64,000 nucleotides of DNA, taken from the NCBI RefSeq assembly GCF_028687635.1, contig NZ_JAQTZS010000003.1, forward strand, positions 124,001 to 188,000, given 5' to 3'. The position numbers and the translations under genes are program-made. The notes below the pieces were generated by a model. That model made no database searches. It was not told the origin of the DNA and saw only the letters and a program-made list of their open reading frames with translations. The stretch is from Malikia sp. Lineage in GTDB: Bacteria > Pseudomonadota > Gammaproteobacteria > Burkholderiales > Burkholderiaceae_C. Positions 23,422 through 31,610 of the stretch are shown piece by piece (position 1 is the first letter of the stretch; the number at the start of each line of letters is the position of its first letter).

Positions 23422-23783
23422 AGCGCTGGGACGCCCAAGGCCTCACCGCCACCCAGCGTGCCATCCTCGACCGCATCAAGGCCATTGGCCCGCTGACGAT
23501 CCAGGAGCTGTGCGCTGAGCTCGAGCTATCCCGCGAAGGTGCCCGCAAAACCATCAACGGCCTGCACCAGATGAAGCGCCTGTACATCCGAGACTGGCCC
23601 TACCAGGGCACCCAGCGCTCGCGCCAGTGGGCGCTGCGCACAGGCAGCCAGCAGGATGCCCAGAAGCCGCCGGCCTGCACCAGGCCAGATTACGACCGGC
23701 GCTTTCGCGAGCGCCACAAGATCACGATTGCCCGGCGCAAGTCGCTACTGCCGCCGAGCCCTTTTCAAGGATTGATAACATGA
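23418..23783 (+). CDS. Winged-helix regulator
   Basis: The 121-residue product starts MKRWDAQGLTATQRAILDRI and has a winged-helix pattern: LTIQELCAELELSREGARKT, INGLHQMKRLYIRDW, then a basic tail (RPDYDRRFRERHKITIARRK). It is probably a DNA-binding regulator of the early region. It starts within the previous stop (ATGA) and ends within the next start (ATGA). A longer frame upstream is a shadow of the previous gene. Confidence 0.65.
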   Translation: MKRWDAQGLTATQRAILDRIKAIGPLTIQELCAELELSREGARKTINGLHQMKRLYIRDWPYQGTQRSRQWALRTGSQQDAQKPPACTRPDYDRRFRERHKITIARRKSLLPPSPFQGLIT

Positions 23784-24031
23784 GCATGCTGCACCAGTTC
23801 TACCTGCTCGAAAAGTATGGCCCGCGCCTGAGCGTCGAGCAGATCGCCGACACCATGAGCCTGACGGCAGCCGCCATCTACCGGCGTATCAGCGATGGCA
23901 CGCTGGGCATCCCGACCTACGTCGACAGCGGCAAGCGCTGGGCCGATGTGCGCGACATGGCCGAATACTTCGACGCTATGCGCGCCGAGGCACGTCAGCG
24001 TGTGGCCCGTGGTGCAGGTCTTCCGGCTTGA
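23780..24031 (+). CDS. Excisionase-like helix-turn-helix protein
   Basis: The 83-residue product starts MSMLHQFYLLEKYGPRLSVE, then QIADTMSLTAAAIYRRISDG and TYVDSGKRWADVRDMAEYFD, a MerR/excisionase-type DNA-binding pattern. Its size and its place beside the integrase support a role as recombination directionality factor. Its 3' end overlaps the convergent integrase gene by 56 bases, so strong early transcription would run antisense into int. It is the last gene of the plus-strand early operon. Confidence 0.62.
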   Translation: MSMLHQFYLLEKYGPRLSVEQIADTMSLTAAAIYRRISDGTLGIPTYVDSGKRWADVRDMAEYFDAMRAEARQRVARGAGLPA

Positions 24032-25019
24032 GGTTGGTGTAGCGCTTGAGGTGCTGCCAGCTTTTGTGCCCCGACACCAGCGCCACTTGCTCGATCCGGT
24101 ATCCCTGCTCGAACAGCCGCGACACGCCGTGATGACGCAGGTCATGAAAGTGCAGGTCCGGGATCTCAAGCTCACGGCAAGATTCGGTGAAATACTTGGA
24201 CATGGTCTGCGGGTGGATGGGGAAGATCCGCTCGCCTGACCTGGCCTGGCCCTGGACCAGCTCCCAGGCGCCATTGAGCAGTGGCACCAGCTGGTCGTTG
24301 CCCATCTTCTCGCGCGGATCTTTTCGGTCCCGCACCATCACCAGGCGCTTCTCAGCGTCCAGATCCTCCCACAGCAAGCCCGTGATTTCGCCCCGGCGCA
24401 TGGCGGTCAAGACTGCGAACCGCACCGCATCGGCGTACACCATCCCCCGCTTCGCTTCCAACTGGTGACAGATCCGCACCAGTTCATCCTCGGTCGGCCG
24501 GCGCTCGCGCTTGCCGCCACCGCCGATCAGCTTGAGGTGATTCAGCAGCGGCCGGGCCTTGCCCACCACGTCCGGCAGCTCGATATGCAGCGCCGCGCTC
24601 ACCAGGCGCATGACCGTCCCCAGCTTGGAGATGTCCATATTGATGGTGTACGGGCCGGCGCCCATGTCGGCGCGCGTCTTGGCGTAGCTGACCAGGTCGT
24701 CGGGCGTCAGGCTGGTGGCGTCACGGTCGCCCAGGTAGGCGGCCAGCATCTGCAGCATGTAGTGCTCGCTGGCCGTGTCATCGATCGGCCGGCTGTGCCC
24801 GCGCAGCTTGCGGTAGCGGTCGATCAGGTCGGACACCAGCAGCCGGTGGCCCAGCACGTCCTGCGCCTTGGGCACCAGGTCGCGGTCGATGTCGGCCTCG
24901 ATTGCACGCGCCCACTTCTCGGCCTGCGTCTTGGTCGTGAAAGTTTTGCAGTAGGATGGATGGCCTTTGCGGCGCACCAGCGCGCGCCACTTGCCCTTGA
25001 CTTCGACGATGCTTGCCAT
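23976..25019 (-). CDS. int: Phage integrase, tyrosine recombinase
   Basis: The 347-residue product has an N-terminal arm-binding region (about 1-60), a core-binding domain (about 60-165) and the catalytic domain. Catalytic residues are visible: the arginine in TAMRRGEI (208 or 209), HxxR in HFHDLRHHGVS (H292, R295), H318 in LVSGHKSW and Y327 in LKRYTNL. It should integrate and excise this prophage. The gene reads away from the tRNA-Arg gene that bounds the element. A 13-base palindrome and a triple 10-base repeat lie between its start codon and the tRNA. Confidence 0.93.
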   Translation of the reverse strand: MASIVEVKGKWRALVRRKGHPSYCKTFTTKTQAEKWARAIEADIDRDLVPKAQDVLGHRLLVSDLIDRYRKLRGHSRPIDDTASEHYMLQMLAAYLGDRDATSLTPDDLVSYAKTRADMGAGPYTINMDISKLGTVMRLVSAALHIELPDVVGKARPLLNHLKLIGGGGKRERRPTEDELVRICHQLEAKRGMVYADAVRFAVLTAMRRGEITGLLWEDLDAEKRLVMVRDRKDPREKMGNDQLVPLLNGAWELVQGQARSGERIFPIHPQTMSKYFTESCRELEIPDLHFHDLRHHGVSRLFEQGYRIEQVALVSGHKSWQHLKRYTNLKPEDLHHGPHADVPRRA

Positions 25020-25025
25020 GTGTGG

Positions 25026-25038
25026 TGATACCGTATCA
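25026..25038. promoter_or_regulatory. Perfect palindrome upstream of int, likely operator
   Basis: TGATAC-C-GTATCA is a perfect inverted repeat seven bases before the integrase ATG. This position, between a candidate -10 (GATAAT on the minus strand at 25060-25055) and the start codon, suits an operator or autoregulatory site for int. The binding protein is not known. Confidence 0.55.
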
Positions 25039-25062
25039 ACTGTGTACCACTCGCATTATCAG

Positions 25063-25092
25063 ACAGGCGCAAACAGGCGCAAACAGGCGCAA
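25063..25092. repeat. Triple tandem 10-base repeat, candidate arm-type recombinase sites
   Basis: ACAGGCGCAA occurs three times in direct succession (25063-25072, 25073-25082, 25083-25092). Short direct repeats next to int and an att site often are arm-type integrase or excisionase sites. On the minus strand they also supply TTGCGC boxes that could act as the -35 of an int promoter. Confidence 0.6.
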
Positions 25093-25129
25093 AGCCCGCA
25101 GAGGAAAACAGGCTAGAATCCGGCCTGAC

Positions 25130-25204
25130 CTCTCCGTAGTTCAATGGATAGAACAGCCGCCTCCTAAGCGGCAAATACAGGTTCGATTCCTGTCGGGGGG
25201 ACCA
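25130..25204 (+). tRNA. tRNA-Arg, anticodon CCU
   Basis: The cloverleaf folds as follows: acceptor CTCTCCG (25130-25136) pairs with CGGGGGG (25194-25200) with two G-U pairs. The anticodon stem GCCGC/GCGGC encloses CTCCTAA, giving anticodon CCT. The T arm is ACAGG-TTCGATT-CCTGT, followed by discriminator A and an encoded CCA. It decodes AGG. It marks the prophage edge, with the prophage on its 5' side. Confidence 0.95.
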
Positions 25205-25210
25205 TCGATC

Positions 25211-25243
25211 AAGCCGCAGACGTTCGCACGTATGCGGCTTTTT
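25211..25243 (+). terminator. Terminator of the tRNA-Arg transcript
   Basis: AAGCCGCA (25211-25218) pairs with TGCGGCTT (25233-25240), with a further ACGT/ACGT pairing inside the loop, followed by a T run. It lies six bases after the tRNA CCA. Confidence 0.85.
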
Positions 25244-25271
25244 CTCATTGGGGCCACAGCGGCTCCGCCGC

Positions 25272-26903
25272 TCAAGCCTCCCGGCGCAACGTGCGACTCA
25301 GCATCACCACCGGGATCAGGCCGACCAGCACCAGCACCAGCGCGGGCAGCGCGGCTTCGCCCAGGCGCTCGTCGCGCGCGAGCTGGTAGGTCACGACCGC
25401 CAGCGTGTCGCTGTCGAAGGGGCGCAGCACCAGGGTCGCGGGCAGCTCCTTCATCACGTCGACGAACACCAGCAGCAGCGCCGCCGCGGTCGAACGGCTC
25501 AGCAGCGGCCAGTGCACGCGCCGCCACAGGCCCCAGCTGCCATGGCCCAGCATGCGCGCCGAATCATCGAGCGTGACCGGAATGCGGGCGTAGCCGCTCT
25601 GCACCGACTGCAGCGCGACCGCCGAGAAGCGCACCAGGTAGGCCCAGATCAACCCCAGGGCGGTGGCCGTGATCCAGTAGCCCAGGCTGGAGTCGGGCCA
25701 GCGCGCCTGCGCCCAGCCCACCGGCAGCAGCAGACCGACCACCACCACCGCACCCGGCACCGCATAGCCCAGCCCCACCACCTGCACCACGCCCTGGGTC
25801 AGGCGGTCGGCGCGGCGGCGCTGCGCGTGGCCCAGCGCCAGCGCCACGCCGGTGGCCAGCAGCGCGCTCAAGCCGGCCAGCCACAGGCTGTTGCGCGACC
25901 ACTGCAGGAAAGAAGTCCAGGGCAGCTCGGCCCAGCTGTCGAGCAGCGGGCGCAGCATGAACAGCACCGGCAGCACGAAGCCCGCCAGCACCGGCAGGCC
26001 GCAGATCAGCCAGGCCAGCGCGACCGCCCGGCCCCGCAGGCGGGCCGGCCGGCCCTCGCTGCCGCCCGAGCGCAGGCTGCGCTGACTGGCAAAGCGCAGG
26101 CGCCGCTGCGAACGGCGCTCCAGCCACAGCAACAGGCCCACGCCAGCCAGCAGCAGCGTGGCGAGCTGGGCCGCCGCCAGCCGGTTGTCCATCACCAGCC
26201 AGGCCTTGTAGATGCCGGCGGTGAAGGTCTGGATGCCAAAGTAGCTCGCGACGCCGAAATCGGCCAGCGTCTCCATCAGCGCCAGCGCCACGCCGGCGAC
26301 CACGGCGGGACGCGCCAGCGGCAGCGCGACCTCGCGGATGCGGCGCGACAACGGGGCGCCGAGCAGGCGCGCGGCCTCCATCAGCTGACCGGCGCGCTCG
26401 GTCAGGGCGGTGCGCGCGAGCAGGTAGACATAGGGATAGAGCGTGAAGCTGAAGACCCAGACCGCGCCGCCCAGGCTGCGCACCTCGGGAAAGACGCGCC
26501 CGCTCAGGCCGAAACTGGCCCGCAGCCCGTTCTGCAACGGCCCCGAGAACTGCAGGAAGTCGGTGTAGGCGTAGGCCACGACATAGGCCGGCATGGCCAG
26601 CGGCAGCAGCAGCGCCCATTCGGCCACGCGCCGGCCGGGAAACTCGAACAGCGTGACCATGGCCGCGCAACCGGTGCCGATCAGCGCCACCGCCAGCGCC
26701 ACGGACACGCACAGCAGCAGCGTGGTCAGCAGGTAGTCGGGCAGCACGGACTGCGCCATCTGGCGCAGCACGTCGAGCGCGGCCGCGTCCCATTGCAGCC
26801 AGCTGGCGGCCAGCGCCAGCGCCGGCAAGGCGAGCGCGGCGGCCAGCGCGAGCAGCGCGCCTCTGGACAGCCAGGCCATGAGGGAGGAAAGGTGTTGATT
26901 CAT
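25272..26903 (-). CDS. fbpB: Iron(III) ABC transporter permease
   Basis: The 543-residue inner-membrane protein has about 12 predicted helices in two halves, each with an ABC-permease coupling segment (EAARLLGAPLSRRIREVALP and DDSARMLGHGSWGLWRRVHW). Fused double-permease proteins of this length form the FbpB/SfuB group that takes up ferric iron. The ATPase gene is divergent, with a Fur-box-like site between the two. No periplasmic binding protein gene (fbpA) is seen here, so it must lie elsewhere. The gene ends just past the tRNA-Arg terminator. Confidence 0.85.
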   Translation of the reverse strand: MNQHLSSLMAWLSRGALLALAAALALPALALAASWLQWDAAALDVLRQMAQSVLPDYLLTTLLLCVSVALAVALIGTGCAAMVTLFEFPGRRVAEWALLLPLAMPAYVVAYAYTDFLQFSGPLQNGLRASFGLSGRVFPEVRSLGGAVWVFSFTLYPYVYLLARTALTERAGQLMEAARLLGAPLSRRIREVALPLARPAVVAGVALALMETLADFGVASYFGIQTFTAGIYKAWLVMDNRLAAAQLATLLLAGVGLLLWLERRSQRRLRFASQRSLRSGGSEGRPARLRGRAVALAWLICGLPVLAGFVLPVLFMLRPLLDSWAELPWTSFLQWSRNSLWLAGLSALLATGVALALGHAQRRRADRLTQGVVQVVGLGYAVPGAVVVVGLLLPVGWAQARWPDSSLGYWITATALGLIWAYLVRFSAVALQSVQSGYARIPVTLDDSARMLGHGSWGLWRRVHWPLLSRSTAAALLLVFVDVMKELPATLVLRPFDSDTLAVVTYQLARDERLGEAALPALVLVLVGLIPVVMLSRTLRREA

Positions 26904-26912
26904 CTGTGTGCC

Positions 26913-26931
26913 AATGAGAATGCTTATTATC
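26913..26931. promoter_or_regulatory. Fur-box-like site between fbpB and fbpC
   Basis: AATGAGAATGCTTATTATC resembles the 19-base Fur box (two inverted GATAAT-like units around TGAGAAT-G-CTTATTA). It lies in the 40-base divergent gap, so iron-bound Fur would repress both genes. Confidence 0.72.
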
Positions 26932-26943
26932 TACAATCACCCC

Positions 26944-28071
26944 ATGTTCCTGCATGTCACACAACTCGGCATCCGTTTTCCTGGGGCCGCGCAAGCGGCG
27001 GTTGACGGCGTCACGCTCGGTCTGGCCGCGGGCGAGATCGGCGTGCTGATCGGCCCCTCGGGCTGCGGCAAGACCACGCTGCTGCGCGCCATCGCGGGGC
27101 TGGAGCCGCTGGCGTACGGCAGCATCCGGCTGGGCGGCGAGCAGGTCGGCAGCCCGACGCATCAGCTGCCGCCCGAGCAGCGCCGCATCGGCATGGTGTT
27201 CCAGGACTACGCGCTGTTTCCGCACCTCGACGTCGGGCGCAACGTCGCCTTCGGGCTGCAGGACCGGCCGAAAGCCGAGCGCCCGGCCCGCGTGCGCGAG
27301 GTGCTGGCCCTGGTCGGCCTGGAGGGCATGGAGTCGCGCTACCCGCACGAGCTCTCGGGCGGCCAGCAGCAGCGGGTGGCGCTGGCGCGCGCGCTGGCGC
27401 CGCAGCCGCGCCTGCTGCTGCTCGACGAGCCCTTCTCCAACCTGGACGTCGAGTTGCGCGAGCGGCTGGCGCACGAGCTGCGCGCCATCCTCAAGGCGGC
27501 TGGCGCGACCGCGCTGTTCGTCACCCACGACCAGCTCGAAGCCTTCGCGATCGGCGACGCGATCGGCGTCATGTACCAGGGCCGGCTGCACCAGTGGGAT
27601 GACGCCTACCAGCTCTACCACCGGCCGGCGACCCGCTTCGTGGCCGAGTTCATCGGCCAGGGCGTGTTCGCGCCGGCCCGGCTCTCGCTGCAGGACGGCG
27701 AGGTGCGGGTCGACACCCCGCTGGGTCCGCTGCACGACGTCGAGGAATGCCCGCTGCCCAGCGCCTACCCGGACGGCCTGTGCGAGGTGCTGCTGCGGGT
27801 CGACGACATCGTGCATGACGACGCCGCGCCGGCGCAGGGCCGGATCGTGCGCAAGGCCTTTCGCGGCGCCGAGTTCCTCTACACGCTGGAGCTCGACAGC
27901 GGCGAGACCGTGATGGCGCTGGTGCCCTCGCACCACCGGCACGAGCTCGGCGAGCGCATCGGCCTGCGCGCGGCGGTCGACCATGTGGTGACCTTCGAGC
28001 GCGGCGCCGGCGCGGCGGCCGCGCCGGCAGATTCAGGCCCTGGTCAGAACCTGATGTTCACGCCCGTGTAG
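26944..28071 (+). CDS. fbpC: Iron(III) ABC transporter ATP-binding protein
   Basis: The 375-residue product has Walker A GPSGCGKTTLLRAIAG, Q-loop region VFQDYALFPHLDV, signature LSGGQQQRVALARAL, Walker B LLLLDEPFSNLD and the H-loop in LFVTHDQLEAF. A C-terminal TOBE-like domain follows from about residue 235. It powers the divergent permease. The ATG at 26944 is chosen because earlier in-frame Met codons lie inside the Fur-box region. The last 28 bases overlap the convergent TonB-receptor gene. Confidence 0.88.
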   Translation: MFLHVTQLGIRFPGAAQAAVDGVTLGLAAGEIGVLIGPSGCGKTTLLRAIAGLEPLAYGSIRLGGEQVGSPTHQLPPEQRRIGMVFQDYALFPHLDVGRNVAFGLQDRPKAERPARVREVLALVGLEGMESRYPHELSGGQQQRVALARALAPQPRLLLLDEPFSNLDVELRERLAHELRAILKAAGATALFVTHDQLEAFAIGDAIGVMYQGRLHQWDDAYQLYHRPATRFVAEFIGQGVFAPARLSLQDGEVRVDTPLGPLHDVEECPLPSAYPDGLCEVLLRVDDIVHDDAAPAQGRIVRKAFRGAEFLYTLELDSGETVMALVPSHHRHELGERIGLRAAVDHVVTFERGAGAAAAPADSGPGQNLMFTPV

Positions 28072-30395
28072 AGGGTGCGGCCAACACCGGGGACAGCCGT
28101 GCCCCAGTTGACCCCTTTTGTCATCTGACTCGTGCTCATGGTCTTGCCCTGGCCGAAATAGGCACCGCCCAGCGGCAGCGCGTAGGCCTTGTCGAACAGG
28201 TTCTCGATGCCGAAATCGAGTCGCACCTGCTTCCAGCCGTGGCTGACGCGCAGGTTGACCAGACCGTAGCCCTTGGTACTGATCTCGTTGCGAACGTCCG
28301 ACGTATTGTGCTTGCCCTGCACCAGCAGAAGTTCGAGAGCGTTGTCCCAGCCGCCCTGCTGGTGGGTGAGCGTCAGCCTGGCATTGAGCGGCATCACGTT
28401 GTAGAGTGCGTCGCCGCTGTCGCGGTTCTCGCCATGGGTGTAGTTCAGCAGGCCCTTGAGACCCCAGCGGCCGTAGCCGGTCTGTGCCAGCGGCATGTGG
28501 CCCGACAGGTCGATGCCGTACAGGCGCGCCGACTGGTTGGCGTATTGCAGCCCCTTGAAGCCGGTGTCGTAGCTGGCCTTCGGATCCACATCGATGGCGT
28601 CGATGTAGTCCTGCACCTGGGTGTAGAACGGCGTCGCCTTGAAACCCCACTCGCGGTTGGCCGCATGCCAGTCGTAGGTAGCCGACAGGGTGTTGGCCTT
28701 CTCGGCCTTCAGGTCCGGGTTGCCCCAGTAGCCGTTACCGTCACCGACAAAGTTGTTCATCACGGCGGCCATGGCCCAGGTAGACCAGGTGTAACGCTCG
28801 TAGAGGTTGGGCGAGCGGGTCTTGCGGGCAAAGCCGAATTCGAGGTCACGGCTGGCGTCGATCTGGTGGCGTGCGAGCAGCGTCAAGTCGAGGTTGTCGT
28901 CGCTGCGCTTGCGGTCGAGCGCGTTGAAGGCCTTGCTGTCGCGTTGCTGGTAATTGAACATCGGTGCCATGCCGTTGGTGTCGGCATAGCCATGCACATT
29001 GCCAGCATCGGTGATGACACGCTCATGGCGCAGACCGGCCAGCGTGGTCCATTGCGGGTTCAGCCTGGCCTCCCATTCGACGAACAGAGCCTTGCGGTCA
29101 CGCTCGCCGTCATGGATGTTGAGGAAGACACCAGGCGCCATGTTGACGCCGGAAGCCGCCCACCAGTCGTCCAGGCGGTATTGCTGCAGCTCGGCCCCTA
29201 CGCGCAGCAGGTCCTTGCCGCCCAGCGCAATGTCGGCCTTGATGCTCAGGCCGTCGGTCTTGCTCTGGGTGTACATCGGCATGCCATGCGCGCAACCCGG
29301 CGTCAGCGGAGACGGGCAATAAGTGCCGTCCAGGGTGGATTTGCCGATCGCTCCCTTCACAGGATCCATCCATGAGGCGTCTCCGTAGTAGAAGCGCTTG
29401 TCGGCACCAAAGTCCATGAAGTGGTCGACGGTCTCGTGGTACGCGCGCGCTTCGAGACGGCCCCAGTCGTGGTCGCCCTGGTAGCGCAGGCTGATGCGTT
29501 GCTGCTGGTTGCCCAGCATGTCCATGCGCTGGTTCGGATAGAGCTGGTAGGGCACGTCCTGCACGCCAAGCTTGGCCTCGATCAGATGACGGCCTTCCTT
29601 GAACGCCAGGCCCAGCGTCTGGTTGCGCGTCTCGTAGGCGGTCGAGCCGACTTCGTCGAGTGGCAGGGCATGGCCGGCGCGGCCGGTGGCGGTCGAGGTC
29701 TTGAAGTCGCCCCCGGCCTGGTAGTTGCCGGCCTGGTAGTTGCCGGCCTGGGCGGTGGCAGCGCTGTAGCTCAGGCTCAGGCTGTCGCTGGCGAGGGTGG
29801 CCGACAGGTTGGCGCCATGCGCATCGCCATTGCTGCGGTAGAAGGTGCCGACCTCGCCCTGGGTCAGCAGGCCCTGACCGGGTACGGCGAATTCGGGCGC
29901 CTGCGTCTCGACGATGATGGTGCCGCCAATGCTGTCACCGCCGCTGCTGACCGGCGCAATGCCGGCATGGACCTCGACCTTGCCGACCTGGGTCGGATCG
30001 AGGTAGGACAGCGGCGGGTTCATGTGATTGGGGCAGGAGGCGACCAGGTCCATGCCGTCGACCTTGATGCGCAGCCGGTCATCGGCCAGGCCGTGGATGG
30101 ACGGCAGGCTGGACGCTCCGCCAGCGCCGTACAGGCTGACGCCCGGGATATCCTGCAGCAGGCTGGCGGTGTCGCTGGTGGCGGCGCGGCGCGACATCAG
30201 CTGCTCGGCCTGGTACTCGGCGGCGGCCTGCGGCAGCGTCGGTTCGCGCTCGGCGCTGACGATAACGGCAGCAAGCTTGGTCGGTCCGGACTGGGCATGG
30301 GCAAGCTGCAGGCCAACCAGGGGCAGAACGGCAGCCAGTGCCAGGCTTGAGCGGGACGGACGCAAGGCAGCCGGGGAAAGTGATGCGTGTTTCAT
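28044..30395 (-). CDS. oprC: TonB-dependent copper receptor, OprC-like
   Basis: The 783-residue product has a signal peptide ending near AHAQ, a plug domain (TSDTASLLQDIPGVSLYGAG, SIHGLADDRLRIKVDGMDLV) and a long beta-barrel ending in a terminal aromatic (NIRF). The plug carries ASCPNHMNPPLSYLDPTQVG; this cysteine-histidine-methionine cluster is typical of the OprC/copper-receptor group. A PCuAC copper chaperone gene and a DUF2946 gene lie directly upstream in the same direction. A small tandem repeat (QAGNYQAGNYQAGG) lies in a periplasmic or loop region. It should import copper or copper complexes. Confidence 0.85.
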   Translation of the reverse strand: MKHASLSPAALRPSRSSLALAAVLPLVGLQLAHAQSGPTKLAAVIVSAEREPTLPQAAAEYQAEQLMSRRAATSDTASLLQDIPGVSLYGAGGASSLPSIHGLADDRLRIKVDGMDLVASCPNHMNPPLSYLDPTQVGKVEVHAGIAPVSSGGDSIGGTIIVETQAPEFAVPGQGLLTQGEVGTFYRSNGDAHGANLSATLASDSLSLSYSAATAQAGNYQAGNYQAGGDFKTSTATGRAGHALPLDEVGSTAYETRNQTLGLAFKEGRHLIEAKLGVQDVPYQLYPNQRMDMLGNQQQRISLRYQGDHDWGRLEARAYHETVDHFMDFGADKRFYYGDASWMDPVKGAIGKSTLDGTYCPSPLTPGCAHGMPMYTQSKTDGLSIKADIALGGKDLLRVGAELQQYRLDDWWAASGVNMAPGVFLNIHDGERDRKALFVEWEARLNPQWTTLAGLRHERVITDAGNVHGYADTNGMAPMFNYQQRDSKAFNALDRKRSDDNLDLTLLARHQIDASRDLEFGFARKTRSPNLYERYTWSTWAMAAVMNNFVGDGNGYWGNPDLKAEKANTLSATYDWHAANREWGFKATPFYTQVQDYIDAIDVDPKASYDTGFKGLQYANQSARLYGIDLSGHMPLAQTGYGRWGLKGLLNYTHGENRDSGDALYNVMPLNARLTLTHQQGGWDNALELLLVQGKHNTSDVRNEISTKGYGLVNLRVSHGWKQVRLDFGIENLFDKAYALPLGGAYFGQGKTMSTSQMTKGVNWGTAVPGVGRTLYTGVNIRF

Positions 30396-30544
30396 GACTT
30401 TGAATGGTTCGGTGCACCCATGCCGGGACCCGGTGGCAGGGCGAAGCGCAGCCTCCCGCGCTCAAGGCGCAGGAAAGCTCGCCGCCGGATCAAGTCCGGG
30501 CGGTGCGAATTGCGACAGGAAGCTTGGGGCGAGGCCCCGCAGGA

Positions 30545-31027
30545 TCAGTGCTGGCGACCGTGCTGGTGGCCCTGCCCCATCGGGCCAGACATGGCGCCGG
30601 CATTGAGCGCGCGCGCCGGCGCCTTGAGCTCGACCTGCTCGCGCTGGCCGCCCTGGGCTTCGAACACCAGCGTCAGCGGCACCTGCTGCTCGGCGGCGAC
30701 GGGGGCCTTGAGGTCCAGCAGCATCACGTGGTAGCCGCCCGGCTTGAGCTCGACGGTCTTGCCGGCCGGCAGGGCCAGGCCAGCAATGGCCCGCATCTTC
30801 ATGACGCCGTTGTCCAGGCTCATCTCGTGGAGCTCGACCACGCCGGCGACGGGCGAACTCACGGCCACCAGGCGGGTATCGCGCGGCGCGGTCAGCCGCA
30901 TGAAGGCGCCGGTGGCCTTTTGCTGGGCCACGGTGCCGCGCACCCAGGCGTCCTCGATCTTGACGGATGACTGTGCCCAGGCGTTCAGGGCCAGGGCGGC
31001 GATGGAGGCGAGAAGGATTTTTTTCAT
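30545..31027 (-). CDS. Periplasmic copper chaperone PCu(A)C
   Basis: The 160-residue product has a signal peptide (MKKILLASIAALALNAWAQ) and the PCuAC Cu(I) site, seen as VELHEMSLDNGVMKMR and GGYHVMLLDL (H-x-M and later H-x-M). The C-terminus is rich in His and Met (MSGPMGQGHQHGRQH), an extra copper-binding tail. It delivers copper to cytochrome oxidase assembly. It lies between the DUF2946 gene and the copper receptor gene; the 149-base gap to oprC holds no clear gene. Confidence 0.88.
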   Translation of the reverse strand: MKKILLASIAALALNAWAQSSVKIEDAWVRGTVAQQKATGAFMRLTAPRDTRLVAVSSPVAGVVELHEMSLDNGVMKMRAIAGLALPAGKTVELKPGGYHVMLLDLKAPVAAEQQVPLTLVFEAQGGQREQVELKAPARALNAGAMSGPMGQGHQHGRQH

Positions 31028-31144
31028 GGTGTTCTTTCGTTCGGGTTCACGGATCGAACCCTGAACCCCGTCAGCGACCAGCCGGCCTGGAGACGGGGCA
31101 GATTTCAGTGGGCGACAGCGCGCAAGGCGCTGGCACGACAGGAA

Positions 31145-31525
31145 TCAGACGAAAGCAGGTGGTGCGCGCGGCTGGGCAAGACGCCAGGGCGCGGGGACCA
31201 CGGGAGCGCGTGGGACAGCGACTGGGGCACCGGCGGCGGGAAGCGGATCGAAGCGAAGCGCCGCCACGGGCGGCAGGTCAAGGGCTGCATCGAGCAGGCA
31301 CCATTCGCAGTGAACACCCGAGTTGGCCGTGCCACTGGGACCGGAGTCGTCCTGGGCCGGCTCGACCAGGCGCACGATGCCCGTGCTGCTGCAGATCTCG
31401 TGCGTCGGATCGGCATCCGCGAGCACGGCCTGCGCCATGCCGGGCGCAAGCGCGTGCAACACGACGGCCCACATGGCCAGCCATGTTGCCCAACGTCGCA
31501 CCAGGCTTTTACTCTTCATAACCAT
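31145..31525 (-). CDS. DUF2946 family protein
   Basis: The 126-residue product starts MVMKSKSLVRRWATWLAMWA (or MKSKS at 31519), with an N-terminal hydrophobic segment. It contains HEICSSTGIVRLVEP and HCEWCLLDA, the cysteine-histidine pattern of DUF2946. These proteins are regularly encoded with copper receptors and PCuAC chaperones and are thought to take part in copper handling in the envelope. A longer upstream frame crosses the maeB promoter area and is not used. Confidence 0.72.
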   Translation of the reverse strand: MVMKSKSLVRRWATWLAMWAVVLHALAPGMAQAVLADADPTHEICSSTGIVRLVEPAQDDSGPSGTANSGVHCEWCLLDAALDLPPVAALRFDPLPAAGAPVAVPRAPVVPAPWRLAQPRAPPAFV

Positions 31526-31610
31526 ATTGTAGTCATGCAAGACCGTTACACTGTATGTCAGCTTCAGGCAAGGTAGGCTTGCTTGAAGCTGCCAAGGAGC
31601 ACTAGAAAAT

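Larger units (their letters stand above)
1..25129. mobile_element. HK97/lambda-type siphovirus prophage, left end outside window
   Basis: The block from the left edge to the tRNA-Arg gene carries a coherent phage gene order: connector, capsid, protease, portal, terminases, HNH, Q-like regulator, primase-helicase, CII-like and Cro-like regulators, CI repressor, early genes, excisionase-like gene and tyrosine integrase. Tail and lysis genes are not seen and must lie left of base 1. The key genes are open, so the phage may be functional. The right boundary is set at the tRNA because the integrase and its upstream repeats lie just before it and host genes follow. The exact attachment core cannot be fixed without the other end. 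Confidence 0.93.

Noticed and set aside
25063-25092. Three short tandem repeats considered as a CRISPR remnant
   Set aside because: The 10-base units are directly adjacent with no spacers and there are no cas genes; arm-type recombinase sites fit better.
25564-27984. 806-residue minus-strand open frame across fbpB and fbpC
   Set aside because: It runs through the Fur-box region and both transporter genes in other frames.
29695-29760. Short tandem DNA repeat in oprC considered as a mobile or phase-variation repeat
   Set aside because: The 15-base units keep the reading frame and encode AGNYQ twice; this is local in-frame duplication, not a switch.
30396-30544. Gap between the PCuAC and copper receptor genes, examined for a riboswitch or small gene
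   Set aside because: No known riboswitch core and no plausible frame with a start signal were found.
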